DNA from: JBHIFE01 sp046760985
GTDB taxonomy: Bacteria; Chloroflexota; Dehalococcoidia; Dehalococcoidales; RBG-16-60-22
Assembly (NCBI GenBank): GCA_046760985.1
Contig: JBHIFE010000033.1
Coordinates: 1-14,012, forward strand
DNA length: 14,012 bases
Direction: 5' to 3'
A program made the position numbers and the translations under genes. How positions within the stretch are numbered: position 1 is the first letter of the stretch; every line of letters starts with the position of its first letter. Shown here piece after piece: positions 12,607-14,012 of the stretch. The notes beneath the pieces are model-generated. The model made no database searches, was not told where the DNA came from, and worked only from the letters and a program-made list of their open reading frames with translations.

Positions 12607-13860
12607 TTAGTTAGTCTTGATTAACTCACCTTGCAGTGACCAGGGACTGGTCCTATTAACTCTGATATTCATCAGTTGTCCCAGGCAATTATCGTCGTCA
12701 CCGAAGAACACCAGTTTATCAGTGCGGGTGCGCCCCTGCCATTTACCTTTTACCTTTCCGTCCACTAGAACTTCAACGGTCTTACCTAATAGTCGGGCAT
12801 TAATTTCAGTGGCAATTTTCTCCTGGAGTGACTCAATTGCATTTAATCGCTCTTTCTTCTCAGTCGGCGGGATATTATCCTCAAATTCTCTGGAGGCTAT
12901 GGTTCCCGGTCTTGGTGAATAGGCAGCTACATGGACTTTATCAAACCTTAGCTCAGAGAGTAAATTAACCGTTTCCTGAAACTGATAGGCACTTTCTGAA
13001 GGAAAGCCAACAATAACATCAGTGCTTAAGGCTATCCCGGGTACTTTACTGCGTATCTGGGTGACCAGCTCTCGGTATTGCTCTACGGTATAACCCCGTC
13101 TCATCGCCTTTAAAATATCGTTGCTGCCTGACTGAACCGGGAGACTTACCTGCTCGCAGACTTTGTCTAGGGAAGCCATTGCCTCAATGAGCTTGTGGCT
13201 CATGTCCTTGGGGTGATTGGTCAGGAAACGTATGCGCGTCAGCCCGTTTATAGTATTCAGTTCACTCAGTAGGTCAGCCAGCTCTGGTTTGTCCGGCAGG
13301 TCATGCCCGTATGAATCCACATTTTGCCCCAGCAGGATAACCTCTTTTACCCCGCGGGACACTAGTTCCTTGACTTCGCAAGCTATTTCGGATATATTCC
13401 GACTTTTTTCCCGACCACGACGGTAGGGGACAATGCAATAGGAGCAAAAGTTATTACAGCCCTGAATGATGGGGACGAAGACACTGGGGGAGGGGTGCTG
13501 GGGTAATACTGGTACCGTCCCGGTTTTTTCCAGCCACGGAGGGTAGTCTCCGGGCTTAAAGAAGTAGTCAACATAGGGGAAGCTCTTCTTAAGTTGGTCA
13601 ACTTCAGAGTTTACCAAACAGCCAGTAACCGCCAGAGTCATTCCTGGCTGTCTTCCCTTCAGTGATTTAAGAGCATTAAGCTTATTAATGACGCGGTTCT
13701 CCGCGCTCTGGCGCACCACACAACTATTAAGCACTATAGTGGTAGCTTCCTCAGCAGTATCGGTAGCTTGGTAGCCCAGTTGTTCTAGGTAACTACCCAG
13801 TCGCTCCGATTCCGCCTTATTCATCTGGCAGCCAATGGTCCAGATATAGTATTGATGCAT
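12607..13860 (-). CDS. miaB: tRNA-2-methylthio-N6-dimethylallyladenosine synthase MiaB
   Basis: MiaB is a radical-SAM methylthiotransferase that adds a methylthio group to i6A37 of tRNAs reading UNN codons. In 417 residues it has the N-terminal UPF0004 domain with its three cluster cysteines (Cys11 in TIGCQMN, Cys47 in LNSCVVR, Cys81 in VTGC), the radical-SAM CX3CX2C at 135-142 (CNNFCSYC) followed by IVPYRRGREKSR, then LLGQNVDSYG, SLPVQSGS and STDVIVGFPSE, and a TRAM domain from about 350. MtaB or RimO are the alternatives; TIGCQMN and IVPYRRGREKSR favour MiaB. AAGGAA precedes the ATG. It is the first protein gene of the minus-strand run, separated from the tRNA by a terminator. Confidence 0.95.
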   Translation of the reverse strand: MHQYYIWTIGCQMNKAESERLGSYLEQLGYQATDTAEEATTIVLNSCVVRQSAENRVINKLNALKSLKGRQPGMTLAVTGCLVNSEVDQLKKSFPYVDYFFKPGDYPPWLEKTGTVPVLPQHPSPSVFVPIIQGCNNFCSYCIVPYRRGREKSRNISEIACEVKELVSRGVKEVILLGQNVDSYGHDLPDKPELADLLSELNTINGLTRIRFLTNHPKDMSHKLIEAMASLDKVCEQVSLPVQSGSNDILKAMRRGYTVEQYRELVTQIRSKVPGIALSTDVIVGFPSESAYQFQETVNLLSELRFDKVHVAAYSPRPGTIASREFEDNIPPTEKKERLNAIESLQEKIATEINARLLGKTVEVLVDGKVKGKWQGRTRTDKLVFFGDDDNCLGQLMNIRVNRTSPWSLQGELIKTN

Positions 13861-13876
13861 ACTTTTCCTTACCTGT

Positions 13877-13905
13877 TAATAATAATACCCCTTATTAGGG
13901 GGTAT
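13877..13905 (-). terminator. Rho-independent terminator after tRNA-Ser
   Basis: Read on the minus strand, ATACCCC and GGGGTAT (13899-13905 and 13885-13891) form a 7-bp stem around a seven-base loop, followed by TATTATTAAC. It lies 12 bases after the tRNA CCA end and 25 bases before the miaB start, so it should end the tRNA transcript; miaB would then need read-through or its own promoter. Confidence 0.55.
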
Positions 13906-13916
13906 GTCACTTCTTA

Positions 13917-14008
13917 TGGCGGAGGGAGTGGGATTTGAACCCACGACCCCGGTTTCCCAGGGTAAGCGCTTAGCAGGCGCCCGCACTAGACCACTATGCG
14001 ATCCCTCC
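13917..14008 (-). tRNA. tRNA-Ser (anticodon GCU)
   Basis: On the minus strand the acceptor GGAGGGA pairs with TCCCTCC, followed by discriminator G and an encoded CCA (13917-13919). The D stem is GCAT/GTGC, the anticodon stem GGCGC/GCGCT with loop CTGCTAA, so the anticodon is GCT (13972-13974), reading AGC and AGU. A long class II variable arm (CCCTGG-GAAA-CCGGGG) is diagnostic of serine tRNA here, and the T arm GTGGG-TTCAAAT-CCCAC carries the B box. The gene is complete; only four bases of the window lie upstream of it, so no promoter can be seen. Confidence 0.97.
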
Positions 14009-14012
14009 TCAA

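Noticed and set aside
1..14012. CRISPR array, origin, or phage/integrase features
   Set aside because: No regularly spaced direct repeats, DnaA-box clusters, integrase, transposase or phage structural genes are seen. The tRNA-Ser at the edge is intact with no attachment-site duplicate in the window.

Overview
The window looks like a piece of an anaerobic, bacterial chromosome. The gene content (an HgcAB-like corrinoid fusion with its partner methyltransferase, a de novo NAD operon built on L-aspartate oxidase, a DUF951 protein, a YajC with an N-terminal lipobox and type-2 OMP decarboxylase) fits Chloroflexota of the Dehalococcoidia type. That assignment is inferred from family resemblance and moderate base composition; no rRNA or marker set is present to prove it.

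Layout. Left edge: the 3' end of lexA (+), then a class II aldolase (+) that converges on a branched-chain aminotransferase (-). Bases 1891-2262 hold the aminotransferase promoter and a MITE-like element of about 186 bp made of nested hairpins. A three-helix membrane protein of unknown function (+) follows, converging on a minus-strand cluster: SWIM zinc-finger protein, pyrF, DUF951 protein, dinB. Next comes a plus-strand block: an FmdB-type zinc ribbon overlapping dtd, then a Fur-family regulator and two small membrane proteins. The Fur gene and the first membrane-protein gene share the same operator-like motif, placed identically against a promoter, so they look like one regulon.

Right half, all on the minus strand: tRNA-Ser(GCU), a terminator, then a tightly packed miaB-yajC-nadB-cpaM-hgcAB-nadC run. 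nadB and nadC encode the first and third steps of quinolinate-dependent NAD synthesis (no nadA in the window). Between them sit two genes that do not belong to NAD synthesis: a SAM-dependent methyltransferase resembling the corrinoid-protein-associated type (CpaM) and a 355-residue protein that joins an HgcA-like corrinoid/membrane module to an HgcB-like 2[4Fe-4S] ferredoxin.

The CpaM/HgcAB-like pair is the most interesting part of the window. It resembles the mercury-methylation machinery, but the cap-helix motif reads NVWCAAKG rather than the canonical NVWCAAGK, and the ferredoxin tail has no cysteines after the cluster motifs. It may be a corrinoid-based methyl-transfer system with a different or unknown substrate.
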